Assembly (NCBI GenBank): GCA_018398815.1
Contig: CM031603.1
Span: forward strand, 866,089 to 930,088
Direction: 5' to 3'
DNA from: Conus ventricosus
Taxonomy: Eukaryota > Mollusca > Gastropoda > Neogastropoda > Conidae
DNA: 64,000 bases
Of this stretch, positions 55,088 to 64,000 are shown piece after piece. Below the pieces are notes generated by a model. The model worked only from the letters and a program-made list of their open reading frames with translations, was not told the origin of the DNA and ran no database searches. Position numbers and translations under genes: made by a program. Each line of letters starts with the position of its first letter. The first letter of the stretch is position 1.

Positions 55088-55553
55088 TTTGAAGGGAAAC
55101 AAAATCTATATGATTAAAAGTTATTAATCCCCTGATTAATGGCGATAACAATGTTCCAAATCTGTAGTATAAATCACATCCTAGAGACTCTAATGACTTT
55201 GTTAAAACTGGATCTTGCGTTAAATCATACGTAAGATCTTGTTCAGAATCAATGGGAGCAAATCTACTGACTAGTTTAGTGTACAAACTAAGAACCCTTT
55301 GCCCCACACTTTTCACCATTCTAGACCCCAGCTGCGCTTCATACCTGTTATGATACTTTAAAATGTCTGTGGCGACATCTGTTGAATCTGTTCAATGCTG
55401 AATTCAGTTCCGAGGAACTGTTTTGTTTTTCCACACGCTGCCAAAGAATACAGCCTCTCCTTTTTGGGCATAATAGCTTGGTCATCAACTTGGTCATTCA
55501 TAAGTTCAGGAAGGTTTAGGCCCTTGTAGCTGTAGTAGATCATCACTGTTCAT
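54975..55553 (-). pseudogene. Polinton copy B: KTKQFLG protein (unknown function)
   Basis: Starts MNSDDLLQLQG at 55553. Broken by frameshifts near 55508 and 55362 into three pieces: KKERLYSLAACGKTKQFLGT, then IEQIQQMSP, then the long piece from VKSVGQRVLSLYTKLVSRFA through LSPLIRGLITFNHIDFVSLQ (about 55319-55090). Its frame stays open to 54975 and overlaps the start of the leftward neighbour by about 110 bases. A globular helical protein of about 190 residues is expected. I recall similar unnamed proteins in Polinton-type elements but know of no function. Confidence 0.65.
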
Positions 55554-55592
55554 GTTTTTATATTAATTATAATTATTTTTATTTTCTAAAAA
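55554..55592. promoter_or_regulatory. Divergent promoter spacer in Polinton copy B
   Basis: 39 bases separate two oppositely oriented ATGs (55553 leftward, 55593 rightward). They are nearly pure A/T (TTTTATATTAATTATAATTA). In copy A the spacer (48288-48324) is about the same length. A shared AT-rich bidirectional promoter is inferred from position only. Confidence 0.4.
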
Positions 55593-55823
55593 ATGAGCAC
55601 CGAAAAAACTGTTGCTAACCTTGTATACCATTCTGCTGTTATTGGAGGTCTAAGTGTAGGATACTCAATGCTTGGTAAAAGCATGTTAAAAATAAAGCCA
55701 GCAGATCTTGGCAAACTAGACTTTGAAGATTCAGCAAAGCTAATTGCTATCATTGCAGCTTCGTTTGCTACGAAAGATTTTCTAGTTAAGCAAGGAATAA
55801 TTCCGGACAATATAAATATGTAA
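55593..55823 (+). CDS. Polinton copy B: 76-residue hydrophobic protein, intact
   Basis: Complete frame from ATG 55593 to TAA 55823. Begins MSTEKTVANLVYHSAVIGGL, has a mid KPADLGKLDFEDSAKL motif, and ends in a second hydrophobic stretch (IAIIAASFATKDFLVKQG). Two hydrophobic segments suggest a small membrane-associated protein. I recall similar unnamed proteins beside Polinton polymerases and integrases. Function unknown. It is followed 22 bases later by the next gene in the same direction. It is the only Polinton gene here that is uninterrupted in the window. Confidence 0.75.
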   Translation: MSTEKTVANLVYHSAVIGGLSVGYSMLGKSMLKIKPADLGKLDFEDSAKLIAIIAASFATKDFLVKQGIIPDNINM

Positions 55824-55845
55824 GAAAAAAATACATTTATAAAAA

Positions 55846-56252
55846 ATGGCTTCGCTCGTAATGATGATAGGCGGCGCTGTGGTTAATGCGCTCGCTTTTA
55901 GTGGAAGTAATTACGCATTTAGTAAACTGCGAGATGAAGGCGAGAGAAAAAGACATAATAAAGCTGTGGAGCAACTAGCCGCAGCACAAGATCGCTATGA
56001 AAAGCAGAGAATTGAGCAGTTAGATTTTATTAAAAACACACTGAAAAAACAGGGCATGCAGCTTACACATTTAAAGATGTTGATCAAGCAATAAAACAAT
56101 ATTATCTTGTAACAGGCAAACCAATCGAGACATTGCCCCCACCAAAATTTAGCGACTTTTATCATCCATCAGAAAAACAAAAGATGCAAGAAATCGGGTT
56201 TATTGTCTTTGGTATGACTGTTGTGTATTTTGTTGCACATAATATTGGCTGA
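55846..56252 (+). pseudogene. Polinton copy B: about 135-residue membrane protein, one frameshift
   Basis: ATG 55846 opens MASLVMMIGGAVVNALAFSG, a hydrophobic N-terminal segment. A charged coiled-coil region follows (RDEGERKRHNKAVEQL to QRIEQLDFIKNTLKKQG). A one-base shift near 56055 is needed to continue into YTFKDVDQAIKQYYLVTG, FSDFYHPSEKQK and a C-terminal hydrophobic segment ending HNIG-stop at 56252. The two-helix plus coiled-coil layout recalls a membrane or virion structural protein, but no function is established. Confidence 0.7.
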
Positions 56253-56259
56253 GTAAAAA

Positions 56260-56400
56260 ATGAACAAAATCTATTATTCGCCAAAAGGATATTGGAAGGG
56301 AATCACGGCAATCAAAAAGCTAAGCCAAGCACTGAGCAGTGACAACCAAAGAAGGTTTCAAGTGAAAAACTAGCATACAGGGCCACACTTGAAATCAACG
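56260..56400 (+). pseudogene. Polinton copy B: integrase N-terminus, cut by gap
   Basis: ATG at 56260, eight bases after the previous stop, opens NKIYYSPKGYWKGITAIKK, the conserved start of Polinton integrases (compare 49139 in copy A). After about 22 codons it diverges from copy A and meets a stop (KN-stop near 56380) before the N run at 56401. The catalytic core is not in the window. Confidence 0.7.
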
Positions 56401-56500
56401 NNNNNNNNNNNNNNNNNNNNNNNNNNNNNNNNNNNNNNNNNNNNNNNNNNNNNNNNNNNNNNNNNNNNNNNNNNNNNNNNNNNNNNNNNNNNNNNNNNNN
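56401..56500. other. Assembly gap (100 N)
   Basis: Exactly 100 N. The gap falls where copy B should continue into the integrase. The right flank does not resemble copy A. Confidence 0.99.
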
Positions 56501-57124
56501 ATAAGCATGTCTGGCTAAGCATTATGAACTGTTACTATCAGGACGCCGGTACAGAACTTGAGAGTGAAAACAAGAGCTCAAAGAACTTTTATTCCACATC
56601 AGTCCATCTTTTAAATCAGTAACCTTATCAAGCAAAATTGTTTTTAACCTATGAATTCTGAATTTGATTAGGTAAGAGTGCGCATGTGCATGTTTGTGTG
56701 CGCATGAGTGTGCACATGTGAGTGTATGTTTGTGTATGCGTGTGTGCGCGCGCGACGGCGTGCACGTGTGTATGGTGAGCAGGGATAGATGGATACCTGT
56801 CTGTGAGTGTTGGGGTGTTTGTGCAAACTTGTGTATGTGCATGGGTGTATTTGTTGGGCTGTAAATGTATACACAAATTTGTTTGATTTAATCGTTAAAT
56901 TTACATTTATAAGCATTTTTATTGTGTTTTGTTTTTTTTCTCTCTCTTGATATTCTACAATGTAAATGATGTGATTATGTATGAATGTGCAATATAAATG
57001 ATATTATGTATAATATAATGTGCAATGAGTTTATGAAATGATTGTGTTCTGTGATGTTGATAATTTTTTTAAAAATGTTTTTGTGTGTGGTCGGTTTCTA
57101 GTGCTGTGTTTTTTGTGTGAAATG
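56501..57124. other. Non-coding region with GT-rich patch
   Basis: GT/GC-rich degenerate dinucleotide sequence at 56680-56850, otherwise AT-rich unique sequence. No gene or element recognised. Confidence 0.55.
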
Positions 57125-57375
57125 CACCTGGACCAAATTTCTCTTGATGAGATAATAAAGTGTTTCTTATCTTATCTTATCTTATCTTATCTCATCTTGT
57201 CTTATCTTGTCTTATCTTGTCTTATCTTATCTATCTTGCTTGTCTTGCATTGTCTTTGTCTTGTCTAGTCTTGTCTAGTCTTGTCTTGTCTAGTCTTGTC
57301 TATCTTGTCTAGTCTTGTCTTGTCTTATCTTGTCGTTATCTTGTCTTATCTTATCTTATCTTATCTTATCTTCAT
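57125..57375 (+). mobile_element. Retroposon 3' end with long (TTATC/TTGTC)n tail
   Basis: GCACCTGGACCAAATTTCTC then GATAATAAAGTGTTTC passes into about 200 bases of TTATC and TTGTC repeats. AATAAAG before a pentamer tail is typical of LINE/SINE 3' ends. The tail pentamer is shared with the LINE at 35.6 kb but the 3' UTR differs. Confidence 0.65.
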
Positions 57376-57384
57376 TCATATAGG

Positions 57385-57990
57385 CTGTGGTCAAGGACAG
57401 CATTTTAGGGGTGGGTCAAGGACAGCATATATAGGTGGGTCAAGACAGCATTATAGGTGTTGGTCAATGACAGCATATATAGGGGGTGGGTCAGGGACAG
57501 CATATATAGGGGGTGGGTCAAGGACAGCATATATAGGGGGTGGGTCAGGGACAGCATATATAGGGTGTGAGTCAAGGACAGCATATATAGGGGTGGGTCA
57601 ATGACAGCATATAGAGGGGGTGGGTCAGGAACAGCATATATAGGGGGTGGGTCAGGGACAGCATATATAGGGGGTGGGTCAAGGACACAGATATAGGGGG
57701 TGGGTCATGGCAGCATATATAGGGGGTGGGTCAAGGACAGCATATATAGGGGGTGGGTCAATGACAGCATATAAGGGGGTGGGTCAATGACAGCATATAT
57801 AGGGGGTGGGTCAGGACAGCATATATAGGGGGTGGGTCAATGACAGCATATATAGGGGGTGGGTCAATGATAGCATATATAGGAGGTAAGTCAAGGACAG
57901 CATAATAGGGGACGGTTCAGGGATAGCATATTATAAGGGTTGGGTCAGGGATAGCATATATATGGGGAGGGCCAAGGGCAGCATATAGGG
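57385..57990 (+). repeat. 27-bp minisatellite, about 22 copies
   Basis: Unit core GGGTGGGTCAAGGACAGCAT then ATATAGG. Variants have GGTCAATGACAG or GGTCAGGGACAG. TATATA in every unit. Grades into related 30-45-base units to the right. Confidence 0.92.
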
Positions 57991-58400
57991 AGTAGGGGTG
58001 AGGATAAATAAAGACCCAGGAGTGGGTTAAAGATACCAAATCCAGGACTGTGGGTGTAGGATAAAAGATCAAGGAGGATGAGTGTAGAGCAAGGAATCCA
58101 ACAGTATGGATCAATGATAACAGATGTAGAACCATTGGAAGATCTATCAGAGATCACGGAGGCAGGCTGATGGATCACATCCATTACCGCCCCCCCCCCC
58201 CCCCCCCCCCCCCCACCCCCCCCCCCCCCCCCAAAAAAAAAAAAACACACACACACACAAACAAACAAACAAACAAAACAAAACAAAAAACAAAAAACAA
58301 AAAAAAACACATATGAAGAATAACGATTCTACGAGGGTGGGGTTTGGATACAGACGCAGAAGGATGGGTGAAGGATAACAGATCCAGAAGTGTGGATCAA
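57991..58400 (+). repeat. Degenerate repeat units and poly-C/poly-A block
   Basis: 58000-58185 and 58320-58400 hold diverged units with GGATAACAGATCCAGAAG-like motifs. 58187-58232 is poly-C ending in poly-A, followed by CAAA repeats to 58310. Confidence 0.75.
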
Positions 58401-59735
58401 GAGCTATGGAGCCAAGAGTGAGGTCCAGGGTAGTGGATGATCAAGAGCTATGGAGCCAAGTGTATAGGTCGAGGGTAGTGGATGATCAAGAGCTATGGAG
58501 CCAAGTGTATAGGTCGAGGGTAGTGGATGATCAAGAGCTATGGAGCCAAGAGTGTAGCTCGAGGGTAGTGGATGCTCAAGAGCTATGGAGCCAAGAGTGT
58601 AGGTCGAGGGTAGTGGATGATCAAGAGCTATAGGGACAAGAGTGTAGGTCGAGGGTAGTTGGTGGATCAAGAGCTATGGAGCCAAGTGTATAGGTCGAGG
58701 GTAGTGGATGATCGAGAGCTATGGAGCCAAGTGTATAGGTCGAGGGTAGTGGATGATCAAGAGCTATGGAGCCAAGAGTATAGGTCGAGGGTAGTGGATG
58801 ATCAAGAGCTATAGAGCCAAGAGTGTAGGTCGAGGGTAGTTGGTGAATCAAGAGCTATAGAGCCAAGAGTGTAGGTCGAGGGTAGTGGATGATCGAGAGC
58901 TATGGAACCAAGAGTGTAGGTCGAGGGTAGTGGATGATCAAGAGCTTTAGAGCCAAGAGTGTAGGTCCAGGGTAGTGGATGATCAAGAGCTATGGAGCCA
59001 AGTGTATAGGTCGAGGGTAGTGGATGATCAAGAGCTATGGAGCCAAGTGTATAGGTCGAGGGTAGTGGATGATCAAGAGCTTTAGAGCCAAGAGTATAGG
59101 TCCAGAGTAGTGAATGATCAAGAGCTATAGAGCTAAGAGTATAGGTCGAGGGTAGTGGATGATCAAGAGCTATAGAGCCAAGAGTGTAGGTCGAGGGTAG
59201 TTGGTGGATCAAGAGCTATGGAGCCAAGTGTATAGGTCGAGGGTAGTGGATGATCGAGAGCTATGGAGCCAAGTGTATAGGTCGAGGGTAGTGGATGATC
59301 AAGAGCTATAGAGCCAAGAGTGTAGGTCGAGGGTAGTTGGTGGATCAAGAGCTATAGAGCCAAGAGTGTAGGTCGAGGGTAGTGGATGATCGAGAGCTAT
59401 GGAGCCAAGAGTATAGGTCGAGGGTAGTGGATGATCGAGAGCTATGGAGCCAAGAGTATAGGTCGAGGGTAGTGGATGATCGAGAGCTATGGAGCCAAGA
59501 GTATAGGTCGAGGGTAGTGGATGATCGAGAGCTATGGAGCCAAGAGTATAGGTCGAGGGTAGTGGATGATCAAGAGCTATGGAGCCAACAGTATAGGTCG
59601 AGGGTAGTGGATGATCAAGAGCTTTAGAGCCAAGAGTATAGGTCCAGAGTAGTGAATGATCAAGAGCTATAGAGCTAAGAGTATAGGTCGAGGGTAGTGG
59701 ATGGTCAGGGTGGTGGAGCTAGCATGGTTCAGTGG
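58400..59735 (+). repeat. 45-bp minisatellite, about 30 copies
   Basis: Unit core GGATGATCAAGAGCTATGGA then GCCAAGAGTATAGGTCGAG and GGTAGT. 45 is a multiple of 3, so long frames remain open on both strands (LPSTYTLGSIALDH repeats on the minus strand). These are not genes. A higher-order period of about 542 bases is visible. Confidence 0.93.
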
Positions 59736-59879
59736 TAATGGATCGGGATGGTTGGGTCAAGACTAACGGATCCAGAAGAATGAGCCCAGTAAAACAGATT
59801 TACACTATTGGACCAAGGAAAACAGATCCTGGAGGAGAGGTCAAGGGTAAGAGATTAAGAAAAATGAGCCAGGAATCAC

Positions 59880-62180
59880 AGACGAAAGGAAATGGGTCAA
59901 GGATAACAATTCAAAGGAAATGGGTCAAAGATAACAGATCAACGGAAATGGGTCAAAGATAACAGATCAACGGAAATGGGTCTAGGATAACAATTCAAAG
60001 GAAATGGGTCAAAGATAATAGATCAAAGGAATGGGTCAAAGATAACAGATCAAAGGAAATGAGTCAAGGATAACAGATCAAAGGAAATGGGTCAGGAATA
60101 ACAATTCAATGGAAATACGTCAAGGGTAGCAATTCAAAGGAAATAGGTCAAGGATAACAGATCAAAGGAAATGGGTCAAAGATAACAGATCAAAGGAAAT
60201 GGGTCAAGTATAACAATTCAAAGGAAATGGGTCAAAGAAAACAGATCAACGGAAATGGGTCAAGGATAACAGATCAAAGGAAATGGGTCAAAGATAACAG
60301 ATCAAGGAAATGGGTCAAAGATAACAGATCAAAGGAAATGGATCAAAGATAACAGATCAAAGGAAATGGGTCGAGGATAACAATTCAAAGGAAATGTGTC
60401 AAGGATAACAGATCAAAGGAAATTGGGTCAAGGATAACAGATCAAAGGAAATGGGTCAAGGATAACAGATCAAAGGAAAAAGGTCAAAGATAACAGATTA
60501 AAGGAAATGGATCAAAGATAACAGATCAAAGGAAATGGGTCAAGGATAACAATTCAAAGGAAATGTGTCAAGGATAACAGATCAAAGGAAATTGGGTCAA
60601 GGATAACAGATCAAAGGAAATGGGTCAAAGATAACAGATCAAAGGAATGGGTCAAAGATAACAGATCAAAGGAAATGAGTCAAGGATAACAGATCAAAAG
60701 AAATGGGTCAGGAATAACAATTCAATGGAAATACGTCAAGGGTAGCAATTCAAAGGAAATAGGTCAAGGATAACAGATCAAAGGAAATGGGTCAAAGATA
60801 ACAGATCAAAGGAAATGGGTCAAGTATAACAATTCAAAGGAAATGGGTCAAAGAAACAGATCAACGGAAATGGGTCAAGGATAACAGATCAAAGGAAATG
60901 GGTCAAAGATAACAGATCAAGGAAATGGGTCAAAGATAAGAGATCAAAGGAAATGTATCAAAGATAACAGATCAAAGGAAATGGGTCAAGGATAACAATT
61001 CAAAGGAAATGTGTCAAGGATAACAGATCAAAGGAAATTGGGTCAAGGATAACAGATCAAAGGAAATGGGTCAAGGATAACAGATCAAAGGAAATAGGTC
61101 AAAGATAACAGATTAAAGAAAATGGGTCAAAGATAACAGATCAAACGAAATGGGTCAAAGATAGCAGATAAAAGGAAATGGGTCAAAGATAACAGATTAA
61201 AGGAAATGGGTCAAAGATAGCAGATCAAAGGAAATGGGTCAAAGATAACAGATCAAAGGAAATGGGTCAAGGGTAACATATTAAAAGAAATGGGTCAAAG
61301 ATAGCAGATCAAAGGAAATGGGTCAAGGATAACAGATTAAAGAAAATGGGTCAAGGATAACAGATCAAAGGAAATAGGTCAAGGATAACAGATCAAAGGA
61401 AATGGGTCAAGGGTAACACATTAAAGGAAATGGGTCAAAGATAGCAGATCAAAGGAAATGGGTCAAAGATAACAGATCAAAGGAAATGGGTCAAATATAA
61501 CAGATCAAAGGAAATAGGTCAAGGGATAACAATTCAAAGGAAATGTGTCAAGGATAACAGATTAAAGGAAATGGGTCAAGGATGGCAGATCAAAGGAAAT
61601 GGGTCAAGGATAACAGATCAAAGGAAATAGGTCAAAGATAACAATTCAAAGGAAATGGGTCATGGATAACAGATTAAAGAAAATGGGTCAAGGATAACAG
61701 ATCAAAGGAAATGGGTCAAGGATAACATATCAAAGGAAATGGGTCAAGGGTAACATATTAAAGGAAATGGGTCAAAGATAACAGATCAAAGGAAATGGGT
61801 CAAGGGTAACATATTAAAGGAAATGGGTCAAAGATAGCAGATCAAAGGAAATAGGTCAAAGATAACAGATTAAAGAAAATGGGTCAAGGATAACAGATCA
61901 AAGGAAATGGGTCAAGGATAACAGATCAAAGGAAATGGGTCAAGGGTAACATATTAAAGGAAATGGGTCAAAGATAGCAGATCAAAGGAAATGGGTCAAA
62001 GATAAAATATTAAAGGAAATGGGTGGAAGATAACAGATTAAAAGAAATGGGTCAAGGATAACAGATCAAAGGAAATAGGTCAATGATAACAGTTCAAAGG
62101 AAATGGGTCAAAGATAACAGATCAAAGGAAATGGATCAAAGATAACAGATCAAAGGAAATGGGTCAAGGATAACAGGTCC
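59880..62180 (+). repeat. 28-bp minisatellite, about 82 copies
   Basis: Unit core AGATAACAGATCAAAGGAAA then TGGGTCAA. Common alternatives are AACAATTCAAAGG, GGGTAACATATTAAAGG and GATAGCAG. A 616-base block is duplicated inside the array. 59736-59880 and 62181-62560 are diverged, older-looking units of the same family (GGTCAAGGATAACAGATCC). Confidence 0.94.
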
Positions 62181-62560
62181 AGGAGAATGGATCAAGTATG
62201 AAAGATCTAGTAGGTTAAGTCGAGGATAAATGATCACGGAGAATAGATCATAGATCAGAGATGGAATGGGACTGGTCAAGGATAGGAAGCCCGTGTGGAT
62301 TGGTTGAGAATAACTGTTCTTGAGGGGAGAGATCAAGATCAGATCAAGGACAATGGGTCAAGGGTAACAGATCCAGGCTGGTGGGTCGTAATAACAGACC
62401 CAGGACAATGGGTCACGGTTACCCAGAGAACTGGGCCAAGGACAGCAGATATAAGGAGTGGATCAAGAATAAAGGGAGCAAGAAAATCGGTCAAGGATAA
62501 CAGATCCAGGAGACTGGGGGGAGGACACTGGTTCCAGGCGAGTGGGCCAAGCTAGGCTTT
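62181..62560 (+). repeat. Decayed right flank of the GGTCAAGGATAACAG family
   Basis: Irregular 28-35-base units with AACAGATCCAGGAGA, GGTCAAGGATAACAG and GACCCAGGACAATGG. Identity falls to the right until the LINE scrap. Typical age gradient of a tandem array edge. Confidence 0.7.
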
Positions 62561-62629
62561 CTGAGGAGGAACCTCGGCAATGGCACCCAGGGGTATCGTC
62601 GCCCAGCGCACATCGCTGTCATCCGATTC

Positions 62630-62775
62630 ACCTTGGGGTGTAGCTCCATACAGTATGGGGCCCACACTTGAAGGAGGATGAGGATCGGCTGGAGTAGCGG
62701 CAGGCAGCTCGCTTCATCAGACGGGATGGCTGCTCCAGACAGGCGGCCAGTGTCGACGACATGCTCCGTGAGCTG
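62630..62775 (+). mobile_element. LINE fragment: post-RT region (CR1/Jockey-like)
   Basis: The plus strand reads VWGPHLKEDEDRLE then, after one in-frame stop, RQAARFIRRDGCS and SVDDMLREL. This matches the WDPHLK...LERVQRRAARFI...MLxELGW stretch found after RT in CR1/Jockey-type LINEs. A frame change lies upstream (LE..YS pieces near 62640). Only about 45 codons survive. Confidence 0.65.
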
Positions 62776-62799
62776 ATTTTTTGTTTTGTTTTTGTTTTT

Positions 62800-63600
62800 G
62801 TTTGTTGCTGTCCCAACCTCTGCGCCCCCTCAGAGGCAGTGCACCCACGCTGCTCATTCCGACACCCCGTCCACAGCCACAGTCCGTCAGGCTCCGCCGC
62901 AGCCCCGGCACCGACAATCCACAGGGAACAGTCAAAGTCAAGTCGTCAAGAGGCAACCCACCGGAGGAGACACTGTACTGCTGCCGAGTCACTTCGGTGG
63001 TGTTCAGTGGCGCCTGTTCTGATCTAACATACGCAAGACACCACCTACTTAGACCCTACTGATGACAATAACTGCTTAGTCGCGGAGCCGGCGTGAGTGA
63101 GCTCTCCCTCCAGAGGGCGCTACTACGTCCGTCCAACGACAGCCCCCATGGACTCGCCGATACCGGTGACCCCGACGGAACCAAACCAAGGCCACAGACG
63201 TGGAGAGAGCATCGAAACTGAGGTCACCATGAGAGCAGGGCATGAAGGGCCACAGAATTTGAGACTTTTTTTTATGCTGATCGATGAGAATGAGGATGAT
63301 GAAGATGATGCTACGGATTTCCATTTCGGTCTGAGACTACATGACAGGGCTGTGCTCTACGCTTCCTTTCATAATATATCCTGGCATCAACCAGGCCCGA
63401 GAGATACAGGCACCTGCAGTGTTGGTCAGGAAATTTGAGCAACACTCTCAGAAACGCATCCATTAAATATGTGGATGAAACTCGACTGTGTGGTCACAGT
63501 CTTCCCAACTGAGTCCGCAGCAAACTCAACTCTGGGTAGGAGCTGATCGGGGCAGAAAAGCCGTGAGCTGAAATTTCCTCCACTGACAGTTGGCAAGGGA
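62800..63600 (+). repeat. Dispersed repeat R1, fullest copy
   Basis: Longest uninterrupted copy of R1. Landmarks are CCGTCCACAGCCACAG, GAGGCAACCCACCGGAGG, GACACTGTACTGCTGCCGAG, CTCCAGAGGGCGCTACTACG, GCATGAAGGGCCACAG, CCAGGCCCGAGAGATACAG and GAGCAACACTCTCAGAAACG. It aligns to 36296-36590 plus 37620-38075 and partly to 25020-25100. No terminal repeats, protein or RNA-promoter boxes recognised. It follows a LINE scrap, so it could be that LINE's 3' UTR. Confidence 0.7.
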
Positions 63601-63604
63601 GCAG

Positions 63605-64000
63605 CTGAAACTAACTGGATCTACCTTCCGTATGACAGTCTAACTCCAAGGCAATACTGCAGCACCACCACACTACTGGATCTACCTTCCATAAGACAGT
63701 CTGACTCCAAGGCAATACGGCAGCACCACCACATTACTGGATCTACCTTCCGTAAGACAGTCTGACTCCAAGGCAATACTGCAGCACCACCACATTACTG
63801 GATCTACCTTCCGTAAGACAGTCTGACTCCAAGGCAATACTGCAGCATCACCACACTACTGGATCTGCCTTCCATGAGACAGTCTGACTCCAAGCAATAC
63901 TCCAGCACCACCACATTACTGGATCTACCTTCCGTGAGACAGTCTTACTCCAAGGCAACATTCCAGCACCAGCACACCAGTTTAGAACTGACGACAGCTC
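63605..64000 (+). repeat. 61-bp minisatellite at the window edge, about 6 copies
   Basis: Unit core ACTGGATCTACCTTCCGTAA then GACAGTCTGACTCCAAGGCA and ATACTGCAGCACCACCAC. The first unit emerges from the right end of R1. The array continues to the end of the window. Confidence 0.9.

Noticed and set aside
62643..62766. Host exon ending CATGCTCCgtgagc
   Set aside because: The encoded text (LKEDEDRLE, RQAARFI) is the post-RT region of a LINE, so the splice-like donor is probably chance.

Overview
This window looks like a stretch of an invertebrate animal genome. A mollusc is the best guess from the mix of non-LTR retrotransposons, the Polinton/Maverick genes, and the heavy load of (CA)n, (GA)n and (TTATC)n repeats. 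That placement is inference, not proof. There is no bacterial gene organisation. Three runs of N (10016-10115, 33401-34400, 56401-56500) are assembly gaps. Almost every recognisable coding fragment carries one-base frameshifts, many at homopolymers, so some breaks may be consensus errors rather than biology.

Layout. 1-9 kb holds microsatellites and several dead LINE fragments, with a possible first exon of a host gene at about 6.5 kb (+). 10.4-19.2 kb is a chain of minisatellites with 24, 37, about 58, 36 and 33 bp units, interrupted by small retroposon insertions. 19.3-24.1 kb has a LINE remnant, microsatellites and short tandem arrays. A probable host exon lies at 24319-24493 and another at 39659-39794, both + strand and in compatible phase. 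The roughly 15 kb between them is almost entirely minisatellite (28, 46, 44, 35, 41, 43, 48/57 and 22-23 bp units), plus a LINE with RNase H (34.4-35.6 kb) and an RTE endonuclease fragment (36.6-37.0 kb). 39.8-42.7 kb is more tandem sequence, some of it grown from the exon end and its splice donor. A Tx1/L1-like LINE occupies 42.75-45.2 kb (-).

The most distinctive part is 46.8-56.4 kb. It holds two partial, same-orientation copies of a Polinton/Maverick-type (adintovirus-like) element. The left end of each copy carries two leftward genes and three rightward genes: a PGRV/AGRKLAEWNR membrane protein, a KTKQFLG protein, two small hydrophobic proteins, and a retroviral-type integrase. The first copy continues into a leftward protein-primed family B DNA polymerase with an endonuclease VII-like HNH domain at its N-terminus. 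The integrase and polymerase converge near 50.1 kb. Both copies are broken.

The last 6.5 kb (57.4-64 kb) is again minisatellite (27, 45, 28 and 61 bp units), with a LINE scrap and a copy of a dispersed repeat, called R1 here, that also occurs at 24.9 and 36.3-38.1 kb. Two themes recur. Minisatellites start from identifiable older sequences (R1, an exon-intron boundary, a Penelope-like terminal motif). Short 3' ends of one LINE family have inserted into the finished arrays. About 40% of the window is tandem repeat.
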